Shown here piece after piece: positions 1 through 8,388 of a stretch of 39,472 bases of DNA (its first letter is position 1; each line of letters begins with the position of its first letter). The stretch covers positions 1 to 39,472 of the forward strand of contig PYJA01000033.1 of the NCBI GenBank assembly GCA_003635185.1, in the 5' to 3' direction. Position numbers and translations under genes: made by a program. The notes under the pieces were generated by a model. That model was given only the letters and a program-made list of their open reading frames with translations. It was not told where the DNA came from and ran no database searches. Origin of the DNA: Candidatus Poribacteria bacterium. Its GTDB lineage: Bacteria; Poribacteria; WGA-4E; WGA-3G.

Positions 1-450
1 ATACTGTTCCACATGCACACCGTTCTGAGAAACGAGAATATATTCTTGTAGAGATTCAAGAGTCTGATAGGACCAAAATTTCTCATGCCGATCATAATTC
101 TCGGTTGATGGAGATAGCACCTCTACGATAACAGTCGGATTGAGAAGTGTATCAAAATGATTATCTTCAAAGCGCGGTTCATCGCATACAACGACAACAT
201 CAGGATATGTATATAAACCGCTATCACCAACCTTCACCCGCATATCATTGGCAAAAACTTGACATGTTCTATCCAGAAATTGTATAAATATGTGACCAAA
301 TATATTGGCAGCGATAAGATTATGTTTATAACTGGCACCCGGCATCATAACAATTTGCCCGTTACGATACTCGCTTTTGAATTCTGCTTTTCGTTCTTTC
401 ACAATATATTCTTCTGGTGTTAGAAGGATTTTTGCAGCAATAGTTGCCAT
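1..450 (-). CDS. Uma2 family endonuclease (partial, C-terminus beyond window)
   Basis: The reverse strand reads open from an ATG at 450 to the window edge (150 codons, no stop). It matches the neighbouring gene at 513-1082 almost residue for residue: the same MAT(I/V)AAKILLTPEEY start, the same YPDVVVVCDEPRFE block and the same VIVEVLSPSTENYDRHEKF block. Uma2 (DUF820) proteins have a PD-(D/E)XK nuclease-like fold; the acidic YPDVVVV and EVLS segments are the family core. Their biological role is poorly known. The two genes are a tandem duplication with a 632-bp offset. Similarity continues about 30 bp upstream of the start, then ends. Divergence is concentrated around residues 35-50 and 70-80. 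Nothing visible disrupts this copy, but its C-terminus cannot be judged. Confidence 0.85.
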   Translation of the reverse strand, partial: MATIAAKILLTPEEYIVKERKAEFKSEYRNGQIVMMPGASYKHNLIAANIFGHIFIQFLDRTCQVFANDMRVKVGDSGLYTYPDVVVVCDEPRFEDNHFDTLLNPTVIVEVLSPSTENYDRHEKFWSYQTLESLQEYILVSQNGVHVEQY

Positions 451-512
451 TTTTTTCTCCAAATATCTTTATAATTTCTCATAATTGGTTTTCCTTCATT
501 TTCCGATTTACC

Positions 513-1082
513 TCAAAACTGCACTTTCGCATAAATTGCGCGTACAGCCAACTGACATTCTATTGATGCTAACACAAGCATATCATCAAGTGAACGGAAT
601 TCTCTCAAATTCCAGTTTCCATTTTGACGGACATACTGTTCCACATGCACACCGTTCTGAGAAACGAGAATATATTCTTGTAGAGATTCAAGAGTCTGAT
701 AGGACCAAAATTTCTCATGTCGATCATAATTCTCGGTTGATGGAGATAGCACCTCTACGATAACAGCCGGGTTGAGAAGTGTATCAAAATGATTATCCTC
801 AAAGCGCGGTTCATCGCACACTACAACAACATCCGGATATGTGTATAAACCGCTATCGCTTACCTTTACCCGCATATCGTTAGTATAAACTTCACAGGTC
901 CTATCCAGAAATTGTACAAAGATGTGACCAAATATATTGCCTGATAGTAGGTTATGCGGGCGAGTTGCACCGGGCATTGCGACAATCTGCCCGTTACGAT
1001 ACTCGCTTTTGAATTCTGCTTTTCGTTCTTTCACAATATATTCTTCTGGTGTTAGAAGGATTTTTGCAGCAACAGTTGCCAT
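513..1082 (-). CDS. Uma2 family endonuclease (DUF820)
   Basis: This is a 189-residue protein with the Uma2 PD-(D/E)XK-like core: GQIVAMPGATRPHN, YPDVVVVCDEPRFE, then VIVEVLSPSTENYD with conserved acidic and glutamate positions. It is full length for the family. An in-frame ATG exists at 1115, overlapping the trmB 3' end. The tandem copy at 1-450 shows why 1082 is preferred: the run of T just upstream is 8 long here and 7 there, so the upstream extension is out of frame in the copy, while similarity of coding type begins at 1082/450. A GGAGA sequence lies upstream. It is the last gene of a minus-strand run epimerase-trmB-Uma2. Function beyond a nuclease fold is unknown; these genes often behave as mobile or accessory genes. 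Confidence 0.85.
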   Translation of the reverse strand: MATVAAKILLTPEEYIVKERKAEFKSEYRNGQIVAMPGATRPHNLLSGNIFGHIFVQFLDRTCEVYTNDMRVKVSDSGLYTYPDVVVVCDEPRFEDNHFDTLLNPAVIVEVLSPSTENYDRHEKFWSYQTLESLQEYILVSQNGVHVEQYVRQNGNWNLREFRSLDDMLVLASIECQLAVRAIYAKVQF

Positions 1083-1101
1083 TTTTTTTCTCCAAATATC
1101 T

Positions 1102-1800
1102 TTATAATTTCTCATAAACTGCCCGATAGATTTTCCTACCTTCTAAACGATATTTCATTTCAAAATTAGTTGCGATATGTTCATAACCATTCAAATTCAG
1201 CGGGATAGACTTTAACTTATTCAACTGAGCAAGTCGTTCTTGGATTTCGCTGAAATATTCGGCAAAATCTGTTACTACGTACAACTTTCCGTCATTTAAC
1301 GTGAGCGTTCGCGTGATTGCAGAAAGAAAATCCTTGTTACGAAGGATTCTTCGCTTCTGCTGCCGCGCTTTCGGCCACGGGTCGGGGAAGTAGATATGAT
1401 ATGCCTGCACCGATTCATCAGGCACATATCGCGTTAAAAAGTAATTGGCATCAGTCCACGCGAGGCGCACATTCTCAAATATGCCCGAATTCCTGTCTAT
1501 TGAGAAATGCCGCATGTATTTCTCAAACCTTTCCCGTGTAATTTCCACATACTTTTGCGCGCGCTCCACACCGATATAATTTATCTGTGGAAACTGCTTT
1601 GATGCTTCTAATAGAAACCGTCCTTTGCCGAATCCGATCTCGACCTCTACCGGATATGTATTGCCAAAAAGCGTTTGCCAGTCAATAGGGGAAGGCAAAT
1701 CGTGCAAAGAGATAACATCATCTTGCACTGCATCAATTATCTGTGAGTGAGAAGTAGTGCATTTATAGTAGATGTCGTTGTAACGGGGTTCTGCATTCAT
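1102..1800 (-). CDS. trmB: tRNA (guanine-N7-)-methyltransferase
   Basis: This 232-residue SAM-dependent enzyme methylates G46 of the tRNA variable loop in the cytoplasm. Visible family motifs are VEVEIGFGKGRFLLEASKQF (SAM-binding motif I, about residues 51-70), NYIGVER, and the hallmark HIYFPDPWPKARQQKRR with the catalytic/tRNA-binding PDPWPK core (about residues 135-151). The C-terminal LYVVTDFAEYF also fits TrmB. Length is normal. The ATG at 1800 overlaps the stop of the epimerase upstream by 4 nt (ATGA), so translation is probably coupled. The N-terminal 40 residues are less conserved. Confidence 0.95.
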   Translation of the reverse strand: MNAEPRYNDIYYKCTTSHSQIIDAVQDDVISLHDLPSPIDWQTLFGNTYPVEVEIGFGKGRFLLEASKQFPQINYIGVERAQKYVEITRERFEKYMRHFSIDRNSGIFENVRLAWTDANYFLTRYVPDESVQAYHIYFPDPWPKARQQKRRILRNKDFLSAITRTLTLNDGKLYVVTDFAEYFSEIQERLAQLNKLKSIPLNLNGYEHIATNFEMKYRLEGRKIYRAVYEKL

Positions 1801-2570
1801 TCTTCGTTTTGCATAAATTTATGTAGGTGTGTTTTTATCAGGTTATCCTGTGGTTCATAACCTAACACCTCAACTGCACCACTGATGTCAAGGTAACTCT
1901 GCTGATACCCATCTGAATTTGCTGATCGGCCATACGTTATCAGATATTTGACAGGGCCATCGTAATCCACTGCTAACCCGAACAGCTGCACACAATCGCG
2001 TGGTGTCAGGAGTGTACTGCAGTGCCGAATCCCGTTTGGCTCATAAGTGCCGTTAAAACTGCCGATACGGATACTGATAAACCGCATATTATGTGCGTCA
2101 ACAAGGTAGCGTCCTGCTATCTCTGCCATGCCTTTCATTGCGCCATACCAACCGTCCGGTCTGAATTGATCGCCAGTGGAGAACTTAGGCGGTGAACTCA
2201 ATCGTTCATTCCATCCAGACACATGGTTTGTGCTTGCATATACGATCTTTTGAATTCCACCTTCTCGCGCAGCCTCAAACAAGTTCATTGATGCACCAAT
2301 GTCGCTGACTTCATCTGGAACTTTGCCAAGTGAATAGTTGCGGAGATATGCGAGATGTACTAAGACATCTTGTTCTTGACACAACGCTTGCATAGCAGTG
2401 TAATCCCGAATATCCGCCTGCTCTACGCGAGACGTTGACCCCTCAATTGGATTGATGTCCGACAAGGTTAAGGTGTAAGTATCCTGCTTTTCCCATGCCT
2501 TCCAGAGCGCTGAACCGACTGTCCCTGCTGCACCTGTGATAAGTACTCGTTGTTTCATCTTCTTCTCCAA
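1797..2570 (-). CDS. NAD-dependent epimerase/dehydratase (extended SDR)
   Basis: This 257-residue extended short-chain dehydrogenase/reductase has an N-terminal Rossmann motif VLITGAAGTVGSALW. It also has an acidic beta2 end (LSDINP), the segment VYASTNHVSGW, and the catalytic YGAMKGMAE (YxxxK). The C-terminus carries the IRIGSFNG-type substrate region. It resembles the uronate dehydrogenase/NAD-dependent epimerase group that acts on sugars or sugar acids. The exact substrate cannot be read from the sequence. It sits first in a minus-strand run with trmB (4-nt overlap) and Uma2. A GAGAAGAAG-like ribosome site precedes the start; an alternative start four codons later is possible. Confidence 0.85.
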   Translation of the reverse strand: MEKKMKQRVLITGAAGTVGSALWKAWEKQDTYTLTLSDINPIEGSTSRVEQADIRDYTAMQALCQEQDVLVHLAYLRNYSLGKVPDEVSDIGASMNLFEAAREGGIQKIVYASTNHVSGWNERLSSPPKFSTGDQFRPDGWYGAMKGMAEIAGRYLVDAHNMRFISIRIGSFNGTYEPNGIRHCSTLLTPRDCVQLFGLAVDYDGPVKYLITYGRSANSDGYQQSYLDISGAVEVLGYEPQDNLIKTHLHKFMQNEE

Positions 2571-2618
2571 CCCGGTAGGGCAGGACTGTATGCGTGCCTC
2601 TTTTCATAAATTGGCGCG

Positions 2619-2646
2619 TAAGGTGCGGTTTTAAACCGCATTTTAC
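2619..2646. repeat. short GGTGCGGTTTTAAACCGCA palindrome
   Basis: The intergenic stretch between the epimerase and the third Uma2 gene carries a TGCGGTTTTAAACCGCA inverted repeat. The same GGTGCGGTT/AACCGCACC arm occurs at 24500-24647 and 24692-24712, so it belongs to a dispersed REP-like family in this genome. Confidence 0.6.
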
Positions 2647-2687
2647 AGCCACGTGTTCGCGTATTTTGGATTTCACTAATTTAGGTA

Positions 2688-3476
2688 TTAGGTGCGGGCT
2701 TGCAAGCGCGCGATCTGTTCTCGGAGTTTTGCGGCTTCCGCTTCTGCCTGTTCAGCGCGTGCTTCAGCAGTCTCTGCGCGTGTGGTTTCTTGTTCAGCAC
2801 GTGCTTCAGCAGTCTCTGCGCGTGCTTCAGCAGTTTCAGCGCGGACAGATTCTTGTTCTGCACGTGATAGCGCTGACTCCGCAGGTGTCTGGATCCACTC
2901 ATCTGTAGATGGGTCATAAATACCTAAACCCACATTATCAACATGGAAATCTAAACCCAGAGCAGCAGAATGTAAACCACCAGTTGCACCTGCTGAAATC
3001 GGAACATACACATCATCGACCAACTCGAAACCCATCAGCGCAGACGGTAAATACAATCCCTCTGCATCATATAAGAAGTAATCTTGTATGCCCAATAAAC
3101 CGTAAAGTTCCAACTTTTTACCTAAGTCGTCTCGATATGTGTTTTTGCTTGAAAACTCCATCGCGAAATCAGGCACCTTCCCTTCCTCCCATACCTTATA
3201 CGTCCGCCGGAGTTTCTTACCTAAACCGAAAGAGACCAGCACATCTGGCGCAACTGATTTACGCGGGTCCCCCTCCACATAATACATCAGTATATCACCA
3301 GATACATAGACTTCCGGTTTTTCTTCAAAATGTGTATCAAGAATTTGTAATGTTCGCATGAGGATTCGTCTGTGAAGGTCACTAACTGCCATCGGTTTTC
3401 CATCCGTATCTGGATAAATGTCTGAGTCATCTGTCTGTGCGTAAGGGATATCGAGTCCTTTTTGATAAGTCGTCAT
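2688..3476 (-). CDS. Uma2 family endonuclease with C-terminal coiled coil
   Basis: This 262-residue protein has the Uma2 core in its first 180 residues: VAPDVLVSFG, AMEFSSKNTYRDDLGKKLEL and YGLLGIQDYFLYD (the E-S-K and D positions of a PD-(D/E)XK-like site). A tail of about 60 residues follows, made of AETAEARAE-type heptads, strongly alpha-helical and coiled-coil, ending in REQIARLQART. This tail architecture is common in Uma2 proteins. The start at 3476 (MTTYQKG) is chosen because AAAGGAGAAGG lies just before it. An upstream in-frame ATG at 3563 would add 29 residues without a ribosome site. The tail is encoded by imperfect tandem DNA repeats of GCTTCAGCAGTCTCTGCGCG type, which probably allow its length to vary. 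Confidence 0.88.
   Translation of the reverse strand: MTTYQKGLDIPYAQTDDSDIYPDTDGKPMAVSDLHRRILMRTLQILDTHFEEKPEVYVSGDILMYYVEGDPRKSVAPDVLVSFGLGKKLRRTYKVWEEGKVPDFAMEFSSKNTYRDDLGKKLELYGLLGIQDYFLYDAEGLYLPSALMGFELVDDVYVPISAGATGGLHSAALGLDFHVDNVGLGIYDPSTDEWIQTPAESALSRAEQESVRAETAEARAETAEARAEQETTRAETAEARAEQAEAEAAKLREQIARLQART
2741..2870. repeat. imperfect tandem repeats encoding Uma2 coiled coil
   Basis: At least four near-copies of GTGCTTCAGCAGTCTCTGCG, in units of 21-42 bp, encode the AETAEARAE heptads of the Uma2 tail. They stay in frame. Confidence 0.75.
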
Positions 3477-3624
3477 CGGTCCTTCTCCTTTGCCATAAGA
3501 TGCGTGAAAATAGAGGTCGGCAGTTGATACACGGTTTGCATTATGTGTATTAATTGTAACCAAAAATTAAGTAAGGTGTCAAGCACGTTTAGAAGCATTT
3601 TGTCAGAGTCTGATGGCACTTACA

Positions 3625-6396
3625 TTATTTATCTGCTGATAACTCCGCTAAAATTTGATCACGCACCTTTTGCGGATCAGCAACAGGTTGCACATAAAAC
3701 CGATCAATCGCTTGTCCTCCCAAGCCAGAACATTTACACATCTCCACGTTCAACTCCAATTTTGCTAAGATTCCGCTGAAATAGTGTAAAAAACCGACCT
3801 TCTCTTCGCCTGTTACAACGATTTCTGTGTAGTTTCGTGCTGTTTCTACAGTGACATCGTCAATTCGCCATGTGCCTGTCGAGTCTACATAGTGCTTTTC
3901 AAAAATCTGTTCAAGTGTTACTTCTCGTGCCATCAAACTTCGGATGTCAAAATCCAAATCACGTTTTAATTCTTCGTCAAGTGGCATCGGTTCAGCGGTG
4001 GAATGTGGGGGTTGATGTACGAGACGGTAAATTTCCAATTCAACGTGCGTATCCTGTTTTGTGTAGACGCGGGCATCGCGGACATCAATGCTATTCGCAA
4101 AAAACAGACCACTTACTGTGTGCAACTTCCCAATACGGCTATGCCCACAAAGATGTAGTTCCGTAAAACCTGGCTTGTCAACGAATTGGAGGATAGCAGC
4201 GTTTGCTGTCTGATTCGTATCATTAGCGGGTGTTGCCTCCGCTTGTGAAATCATTTTGACATGCATTGAGATTTCCTCAGGTGCAACGCCGATACGATAA
4301 GTGACGGGCATCTGATGAAGAAACTGCTGAAATTCTTCTGGTGGCGCGTAAACACCCCACTGCGATTCCTCTTGTCCACCGAAACGCACCCGTACAACTT
4401 CGTACAATCGCTTGAGATTATGCTTCACAAGATCGCTGAAGTTTTGGGAACCATTCGCTTTTGAATCGCAATAAGTTAGCAGATAAAGTGCTGTCAACCG
4501 TTCAAGTGAATTGACCTTTTCGCAAAACTCTGATATTGTGCTCTCATCCCATTGGTGGTAACGTGCCAGTGTAATCATTGAGAGGTGTTCCTGAATTAGG
4601 AAGGAAATCTCATCTGTTTGTTGTGGATTAAACCCAAATTCTGGGGCGATACGTTTCGCTTTTTCTGCTCCTGTCTGCGGATGAGTCGGGTCAGGTTTAT
4701 CAATATCATGCAGAAAGAGTGCCATGTATAGCGATGCCGGATCGGAAAGTGATCGAAAAGCGGTGTTCAACTCCTCTAACTCAGAACTTGGGGAGGGTGT
4801 CATCGGTTGACCGAGGCGTGCCCCTCCGAAAGGACTACTTGATTCGGTTCGGCGAATTTCATCAAGATGTCCTATCGCGGTGAGTGTATGTTTACCGACG
4901 GTATATGGATCAAGGCTGCGTTCGCTCCGTGTCATCATCGCTTTCTCAAAACGTTCACCTCCCTCACCGAGGCGAGACAAGATACCGAGTCTATGTAGAC
5001 GGGTTAGCGTTTTTTCAACATTTCCGGGTGTGTTAATGAGTTCCGCCATTCTCGGTTTAAAACGTTTCCACTCAAACGCATCTAAGTATGCAAAGATAAA
5101 GGTCGCAAGCGATGGGTCAATCTCAAAATCGTACTGTTGGAAATAGGTGAACAGTTTAAAAATCTCATCTGTATCAAGTTCACCGAAGTTATTATCAATA
5201 CAGTAAAGTACGTCTGTTCGCACACCGAGTACATCGGTAACTGGTATTCCATTGGCGAGAAACTTTCGTATCAATAATTCTGCCTTGAAATGCAAGTACT
5301 TGGCTTTTGCATAGTAGTCCGCCATAAATTCATAACGGGATTCTTCTGTTTCATCTGAATAACTGAGGGCAGAAGCAATTTGTGCCTGAAGTATATCATC
5401 TTGTTCTGGGTAATAGGAGAGCGAATCGTATGGGGCATCTGCTAAAACGTGTAACAAATTGCGAACTTTAAACATAAAATCGAGAGACGGCATCAGCTGT
5501 TCGTCATCATAACGTTCATACAGTTCAAGTATTGAGGTAAACTGCGGAAGTCCGCATATCCAAAGCGCGTACTGAAGTGTGCGTAATCCACCACGTCCTG
5601 TTTTAATATCAGGTTGATTGAGGTAGATGGTATCCTCAGAGGCTTTGAAGGAATCTGCTTTTGATTGCAAGAGGTCTAACACAAGCGAAATATCGGATTT
5701 TTCGGAATGGACGGCTTTTCGGAACTTTTCTGTTAGTGAAGCATCGCCAGCGATAAACCGCATATCAATTAAGGCTGTCATGTCTTGGTAGTTCCATTTT
5801 GCTATATCTGCCATCGGACGATAGATAAAGCTAAACTCAAACCCAGGAATTACTGAATGGAGACTGTCAAAAAAATCGTAGAACCAACGAACAAGTTCCA
5901 GAGTGCCCTCGTCATATACATCCTCAAGATCAACAGAAGAGGTATAGACTACATCTACATCTGAATAGTAGCAGAGTTCATTCCTGCCATAACTGCCTAC
6001 ACCGTAAAGAGCAACATCAGGTGTCCATTCGTCAGGAATGTCATCTGAGAAATCACTGTAATCAACACCGGGTATCTTGAGAAGCTCTTCAACCTGTTTC
6101 GTGTATTCATCCTGAATTTGATAGGCAGCGACTTCGTAAACTTTTTGGATAACGGCATCCCATATCTGTGCGTGCATAGCACATGCAGAAAACCCGCTCT
6201 CTCCATCCAAGATATGGGCTTTGAGCTGTTCCCGCTCAGATTGAATGAAAGCGGCTAACTGTTGCTGCAATACTTGTTGAGCAATATTTAGATTTGGCAC
6301 GAATTGTGTAAGTCGGTTTTCGATGTTTATAGACATTGATTTAAAGATACTTTCTGGTTGAGATAGTTTTTGGGAAACGTCTGTGAGGTTGAACAT
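3625..6396 (-). CDS. glnD: GlnD-like [protein-PII] uridylyltransferase/uridylyl-removing enzyme
   Basis: The 923-residue length matches GlnD. Domains in order: an N-terminal helical region; a nucleotidyltransferase with YGVGSYGRNELCYYSDVDVV (GS...DxD catalytic site, about residues 130-150); the GlnD signature DIKTGRGGLRTLQYALWI (about residue 265); an HD hydrolase domain with HTLTAIGHLDEI and LFLHDIDKPD; and a C-terminal ACT-like domain with EKVGFLHYFSGILAKLELNV. In well-studied bacteria GlnD modifies the PII protein in response to glutamine. No PII or glutamine synthetase gene is nearby, so the target is inferred only from the family. Both the transferase and HD motifs look intact. No clear ribosome site precedes either the ATG at 6396 or the next at 6336, so the start is uncertain. 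Confidence 0.85.
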   Translation of the reverse strand: MFNLTDVSQKLSQPESIFKSMSINIENRLTQFVPNLNIAQQVLQQQLAAFIQSEREQLKAHILDGESGFSACAMHAQIWDAVIQKVYEVAAYQIQDEYTKQVEELLKIPGVDYSDFSDDIPDEWTPDVALYGVGSYGRNELCYYSDVDVVYTSSVDLEDVYDEGTLELVRWFYDFFDSLHSVIPGFEFSFIYRPMADIAKWNYQDMTALIDMRFIAGDASLTEKFRKAVHSEKSDISLVLDLLQSKADSFKASEDTIYLNQPDIKTGRGGLRTLQYALWICGLPQFTSILELYERYDDEQLMPSLDFMFKVRNLLHVLADAPYDSLSYYPEQDDILQAQIASALSYSDETEESRYEFMADYYAKAKYLHFKAELLIRKFLANGIPVTDVLGVRTDVLYCIDNNFGELDTDEIFKLFTYFQQYDFEIDPSLATFIFAYLDAFEWKRFKPRMAELINTPGNVEKTLTRLHRLGILSRLGEGGERFEKAMMTRSERSLDPYTVGKHTLTAIGHLDEIRRTESSSPFGGARLGQPMTPSPSSELEELNTAFRSLSDPASLYMALFLHDIDKPDPTHPQTGAEKAKRIAPEFGFNPQQTDEISFLIQEHLSMITLARYHQWDESTISEFCEKVNSLERLTALYLLTYCDSKANGSQNFSDLVKHNLKRLYEVVRVRFGGQEESQWGVYAPPEEFQQFLHQMPVTYRIGVAPEEISMHVKMISQAEATPANDTNQTANAAILQFVDKPGFTELHLCGHSRIGKLHTVSGLFFANSIDVRDARVYTKQDTHVELEIYRLVHQPPHSTAEPMPLDEELKRDLDFDIRSLMAREVTLEQIFEKHYVDSTGTWRIDDVTVETARNYTEIVVTGEEKVGFLHYFSGILAKLELNVEMCKCSGLGGQAIDRFYVQPVADPQKVRDQILAELSADK

Positions 6397-6453
6397 TTAT
6401 CGGTTAACTGCATTATACACATACAATAAGTAAAATACAAGGTTTTTTCAGGG

Positions 6454-6602
6454 GGTGTTCAGTTTTTGGTATGTGTTGTCTGAATCGCGGGGGACGCGGA
6501 GAGGGGTTTGGCAAGCTAAGTACCTTTTCAAAAGATTGGAGCGGACTTTGAATAGGCGTTTGGGAGTTCCCAATACCGCGATTCAGAAAAGTGAACGCTG
6601 GA
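6454..6602. repeat. dispersed inverted-repeat element (TGTCTGAATCGCGG family)
   Basis: The left arm is GTGTTGTCTGAATCGCGG; the right arm is CCGCGATTCAGAAAAGTGAA. The left arm with its GGGGTGT outer end matches the arms of the element at 24783-25088 and the solo copy near 39034. The core between the arms shows no coding signal. Confidence 0.65.
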
Positions 6603-6765
6603 GACAAGAGCCTATCTAAAATCGGAGGGATGGCTGGTGAGAATTCCGGGGTGCAAACAATAGATATCTAAATTGCCAAATAGGTTGTACTACCATCGGA
6701 AATTTAGGCCACTACCTTAGACAAGATTGTGATATAATGACAATCTAATTGAAAGGAGAAATCCG

Positions 6766-7134
6766 ATGGCAAAACGAAGAAACTTCACTCCCGATTTTAA
6801 AGCTGAAGTTGTGCTTGAGGCACTGAGTGGTGAAAGTTCACAAGCAGAACTCTGTCGCAAACATAACCTCAGCTTGGATATCCAAAAAAAGCCTCAACCT
6901 TGCTGAGTTGACAATGATTATGATGATTTAGCAGATGCTAATACGGACATTGGACATTTTATTGAACAAGTATATAACCAGAAACGACTTCACTCGGCAT
7001 TAGGGTATTTAACACCTATTGAATTTGAGGAAAAACTTGTCTTAACTATAACTGGATTATGGTCTAAAAAATCGATGGCACTTCAAGAATTTATATTGAA
7101 ATGTGAAAAATATAGCCGAAAAACCGAAAACTAA
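6766..7134 (+). pseudogene. IS3-family transposase remnant (OrfA start joined to OrfB end)
   Basis: The 5' part (6766-6906) encodes a 46-residue OrfA N-terminus, KRRNFTPDFKAEVVLEAL with SQAELCRKHNLS, the helix-turn-helix region of IS3-type OrfA. It ends early at a TGA. The following frame encodes the OrfB C-terminus, IEQVYNQKRLHSALGYLTPI plus EFEEKL, the conserved tail after the DDE catalytic core. Everything between, including all catalytic residues, is missing, so the element is dead. A GAAAGGAG ribosome site still precedes the first ATG. The stop of the second part sits in ACTAAATAACCCTG, which matches the terminal repeat seen at 24432 and 24771. That marks it as the probable element end. 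Confidence 0.88.
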
Positions 7135-7218
7135 ATAACCCTGCCTTTGGTCTGATTCTACTTGATAAATTAACAGTAAAGTGATAAGATACAGAAGTTC
7201 ACATTCAGGAAGATTTTC

Positions 7219-8388
7219 ATGACTAAGTGGGCCTCGGAGTACACACAAAACATGAGCAAAATCACACACGTAGAAATTTATCCCACTGCTGTTGGTATGA
7301 AAGACGTTTTTACCATCGGAACAGGTTTTGTTGGTGATACTGAGGCTGCGGGACACCATATCTTTGTCAAGATTACAACAGATGACGGCTATATCGGTTG
7401 GGGAGAACAACGCGCACTTCCGTCATGGAGTTATGAGACAACAGAGTCTATCACAAGCACGATTCGACACCACATTGCACCTTTACTTCTGGGAAAAAAT
7501 CCGCTGAACCGCAACGAAATCCACAACACTATCTATCAGGCGTTAAAACCTGCTGTTAGCAACGGACACCCCTTTGCGAAAGCTGCTGTAGACATTGCGC
7601 TGCATGACTTGTGCGGTCAAATTCTGAACATCCCACTCCATACCCTTTTTGGAGGTAAACAACATAACACGCTGCCGCTCAGTTACGCATTGAGCATTGA
7701 TACTCCAGAGATAATGGCATTGAAGGCAAAAGCCTTATCTCCCTGTACCTGCTTCAAAGTGAAAGTTGCAGGCACGCCAAGAGTAGATGAAAATCGACTA
7801 CGCGCAGTCAACGAAGCTGCGCCCAATGCAAAACTTTGGATTGATGCAAATCAGTCGTATACGCCATCTAACGCATTAGAACTGCTGAAACGTGTGGAAG
7901 ATATTAACGAGGTCTATTGCATGGAACAGCCAGTTGCAAGCCAAGATTGGTTCGGCATGAAGCGGGTGCGGGAGGCAGCCCCAGTTCCCATTGCCATTGA
8001 TGAAGGTTGTTTTACATATTTTGATCTTGGCAAAATCGCACGCCTTGAATGCGCGGATGCTGTCGTTTTGAAGGTATGCAAATCCGGCGGTCTAACTGAA
8101 TGCCTTAAAAGCGTTTATGTCGCAGAAGTCAACGCGCTTGAACTGCTCGGCAGTGGTTTAACAGAAGCAGGCGTGGGTTTCATTGCAAGTGTACATCTCT
8201 TTTCAACTATGGACCTCGTCTTACCTGCCGAGCTGAATGCTCCTGTATTTTTAGAGACTATGGCAATAAGCGGCGCTGAAATTCATGATCATGTCGTCAC
8301 AGTCCCAGATGGTCCGGGGCTCGGCGTTACACCAGACGAAGATTACATCAAAGCGCATCCGCTGACAATCGATTCTTTGATGCAATAA
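7219..8388 (+). CDS. mandelate racemase/muconate lactonizing enzyme family protein
   Basis: This 389-residue enolase-superfamily enzyme has an N-terminal capping domain (IGWGEQRALPSWSYETTESI). Its TIM barrel starts near AAVDIALHDLCGQ. The barrel shows FKVKVAG (KxK general base at the second strand), LWIDANQSY (metal Asp), MEQPV (metal Glu), IAIDEG (metal Asp/Glu) and LKVCKSGG (second catalytic lysine). The KxK plus late lysine arrangement is that of the muconate lactonizing/dipeptide epimerase subgroup. The exact substrate is not evident. AGGA precedes the ATG at 7219 at suitable spacing; a second in-frame ATG at 7252 has none. The 3' end overlaps the convergent MFS gene by 41 bp. Confidence 0.88.
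   Translation: MTKWASEYTQNMSKITHVEIYPTAVGMKDVFTIGTGFVGDTEAAGHHIFVKITTDDGYIGWGEQRALPSWSYETTESITSTIRHHIAPLLLGKNPLNRNEIHNTIYQALKPAVSNGHPFAKAAVDIALHDLCGQILNIPLHTLFGGKQHNTLPLSYALSIDTPEIMALKAKALSPCTCFKVKVAGTPRVDENRLRAVNEAAPNAKLWIDANQSYTPSNALELLKRVEDINEVYCMEQPVASQDWFGMKRVREAAPVPIAIDEGCFTYFDLGKIARLECADAVVLKVCKSGGLTECLKSVYVAEVNALELLGSGLTEAGVGFIASVHLFSTMDLVLPAELNAPVFLETMAISGAEIHDHVVTVPDGPGLGVTPDEDYIKAHPLTIDSLMQ

Noticed and set aside
6413-6607. 64-codon open frame on the minus strand in the gap before the IS3 remnant
   Set aside because: It lies over inverted-repeat DNA, has no ribosome site and no recognisable family.
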